Assembly (NCBI RefSeq): GCF_037963145.1
Contig: NZ_CP150144.1
Span: forward strand, 3,162,001-3,226,000
Reading direction: 5' to 3'
Length of the DNA stretch: 64,000 nt
DNA from: Oceanobacillus sp. FSL K6-2867
Lineage (GTDB): Bacteria > Bacillota > Bacilli > Bacillales > Amphibacillaceae
Below the pieces are notes generated by a model that worked only from the letters and a program-made list of their open reading frames with translations, was not told the origin of the DNA and made no database searches. The translations under genes were made by a program, and so were the position numbers. Numbering within the stretch: position 1 is the stretch's first letter; every line of letters begins with the position of its first letter. This document shows, one piece after another, positions 62,807-64,000 of the stretch.

Positions 62807-64000
62807 TAATGTTGATTATGCTGCTCACTTTAGTAATCGCATTGATCATTGGTATTCCAGCTGTTTTTTCAATGGGTATCGCTACTCTTATCTATTTTCT
62901 GCTGGATAGAGGGTTATTTGCAATTCCAGATATCCTGATCGCTCAACGGACAGTCTTTGGGCTAGATAGTTTTACATTGCTGGCAATTCCGTTATTCCTG
63001 TTGGTCGGAAAGGTCATGAACGAATCCAATGTGACGACGCGCTTATTTGATTTTGCAAAAGCATTGGTAGGTCATCTGAAGGGCGGAATGGGACAGGTAA
63101 ATATTTTGGCAAGTGTCATTTTTGCTGGTATGAGTGGATCTGCAACAGCTGATGCTGCAGGACTTGGTGCAGTCGAAATCAAGGCAATGACAGATGCTAA
63201 ATATCCGAAACGATTTTCTGCAAGTATTACAGCAGCATCTTCTTTAATCGGACCAATCATACCACCTAGTATTCCTGTTGTGCTTTATGCAATTATTGCA
63301 AGTGTATCCGTAAATAAGCTGTTAATTGCGGGGATTATTCCAGGGATATTGATGGCTGCTTCTTTAAGTATTTTTGTAGCAATTCAAGCAACCCGCAATA
63401 ATTTTCCTACAGAAGCGAGAGCATCTTTAAAGAGAATAGCAATTACTGCTAAAAGGGCATTTCTGCCAGTATTAACACCTGTTATTTTAATTGGTGGCGT
63501 GCTGACAGGTGTATTTACTGCAACAGAAGCGGCAGCGGTTGGAGCATTGTATGCCATTATTTTATCAACTGTCATTTACAGAACGATTACACTGCCGCAT
63601 TTATACCGTATTTTCAAACATACGATGCGTGATAGTGCGGTAATTATGATTATTCTTGGGGTAGCGAATATATTTGCATGGATTCTCATTCGTGAGCGCG
63701 TTCCAGTTACGTTTGCAAGTGCAATTACAGCTATCACAGATAACTATTATTTTGTAATGGGTCTGTGTCTTGTGTTTCTGCTTTTATTAGGGATGTTTCT
63801 GTCATCCATCGTCTCTATTACGATTGCAACGCCTGTGTTAGTTCCGCTGATTATGGAAGTGGGAGGAGACCCGCTTCACTTTGGAATTATCATGATTGTT
63901 GCGCTGATGATTGGTGAAATTACACCGCCTTTTGGTATGGTGCTGTTTGCTATTACAAGGGTCGGAAATATACCGTTTATTGAATTGGTCCGGGGTGTCG
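62803..64000 (+). CDS. TRAP transporter large permease (DctM), cut by the window end
   Basis: The frame is open from the ATG at 62803 to the right edge, giving about 399 of the usual 425-430 residues. It has TLLAIPLFLLVGKVMNES (about 58-75), FAGMSGSATADAAGLGAVEI (about 107-126), SSLIGPIIPPSIPVVLYA (about 146-163) and TPPFGMVLFAITRVG near the end, all DctM hallmarks. It is the main membrane subunit of the Na+-driven carboxylate transporter with DctP and DctQ. The stop codon lies beyond the window. Confidence 0.9.
   Translation, partial: MIMLIMLLTLVIALIIGIPAVFSMGIATLIYFLLDRGLFAIPDILIAQRTVFGLDSFTLLAIPLFLLVGKVMNESNVTTRLFDFAKALVGHLKGGMGQVNILASVIFAGMSGSATADAAGLGAVEIKAMTDAKYPKRFSASITAASSLIGPIIPPSIPVVLYAIIASVSVNKLLIAGIIPGILMAASLSIFVAIQATRNNFPTEARASLKRIAITAKRAFLPVLTPVILIGGVLTGVFTATEAAAVGALYAIILSTVIYRTITLPHLYRIFKHTMRDSAVIMIILGVANIFAWILIRERVPVTFASAITAITDNYYFVMGLCLVFLLLLGMFLSSIVSITIATPVLVPLIMEVGGDPLHFGIIMIVALMIGEITPPFGMVLFAITRVGNIPFIELVRGV

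Overview
This AT-rich window reads as a chromosomal segment of a Gram-positive bacterium of the Bacillaceae. The signs are strong AGGAGG-type ribosome sites, frequent TTG and GTG starts, lipobox solute-binding proteins, a GabR-GabT-GabD set, a B. subtilis-type OpuAC, an AprX-like protease and LCP wall-assembly proteins. The very high number of secondary, probably Na+-coupled transporters suggests a halophilic or marine lineage (Oceanobacillus/Virgibacillus type); that is inference. No rRNA, tRNA, transposase, phage or CRISPR array was seen.

Layout. 1-5.2 kb: end of a DASS-type anion transporter, an RpiR regulator, a decayed ornithine-cyclodeaminase-family gene, an ESS-type symporter and a SolA-type flavin oxidase. 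5.4-12.1 kb: a nucleoside-use operon (unrecognised permease, LacI regulator, ribokinase, CNT nucleoside transporter, two nucleoside hydrolases) with two matching LacI-type operators. 12.2-19.6 kb: a decayed tandem duplication of a unit [small membrane protein, family-2 glycosyltransferase, LCP protein], each copy having lost a different gene, with an FMN reductase, a membrane protein and a secreted protein between. 19.8-23.5 kb: GltS, an opine-dehydrogenase-family enzyme and a GntR regulator.

23.9-34.1 kb: a sigma-54 activator, a sigma-54 promoter and a ureohydrolase (agmatinase/guanidinobutyrase type), then a 21-bp tandem-repeat array, an SSS symporter and a class III aminotransferase, followed by gabD-gabT divergent from gabR. 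Together these could take agmatine or guanidinobutyrate through GABA to succinate. 34.3-38.5 kb: an orphan OpuAC, two small or atypical genes, two putP remnants and an intact ornithine-cyclodeaminase-family gene. 38.8-40.7 kb: GntR and a tartrate/D-malate-type dehydrogenase.

41.0-48.3 kb: RpiR, M20 carbamoylase, sarcosine-oxidase-type enzyme and HyuA-HyuB. In reverse order these form a plausible N-methylhydantoin > N-carbamoylsarcosine > sarcosine > glycine route, the lower part of one creatinine pathway, with an M20 enzyme where a cysteine amidohydrolase is usual. 48.4-54.0 kb: an SDR, a 47-aa membrane peptide plus SSS symporter, a SolA micro-remnant, a second ESS symporter and a PLP dehydratase. 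54.3-64.0 kb: AprX-like protease, a TRAP-TAXI transporter pair, a DUF819 membrane protein, and a GntR-DctP-DctQ-DctM TRAP operon that runs off the right edge.
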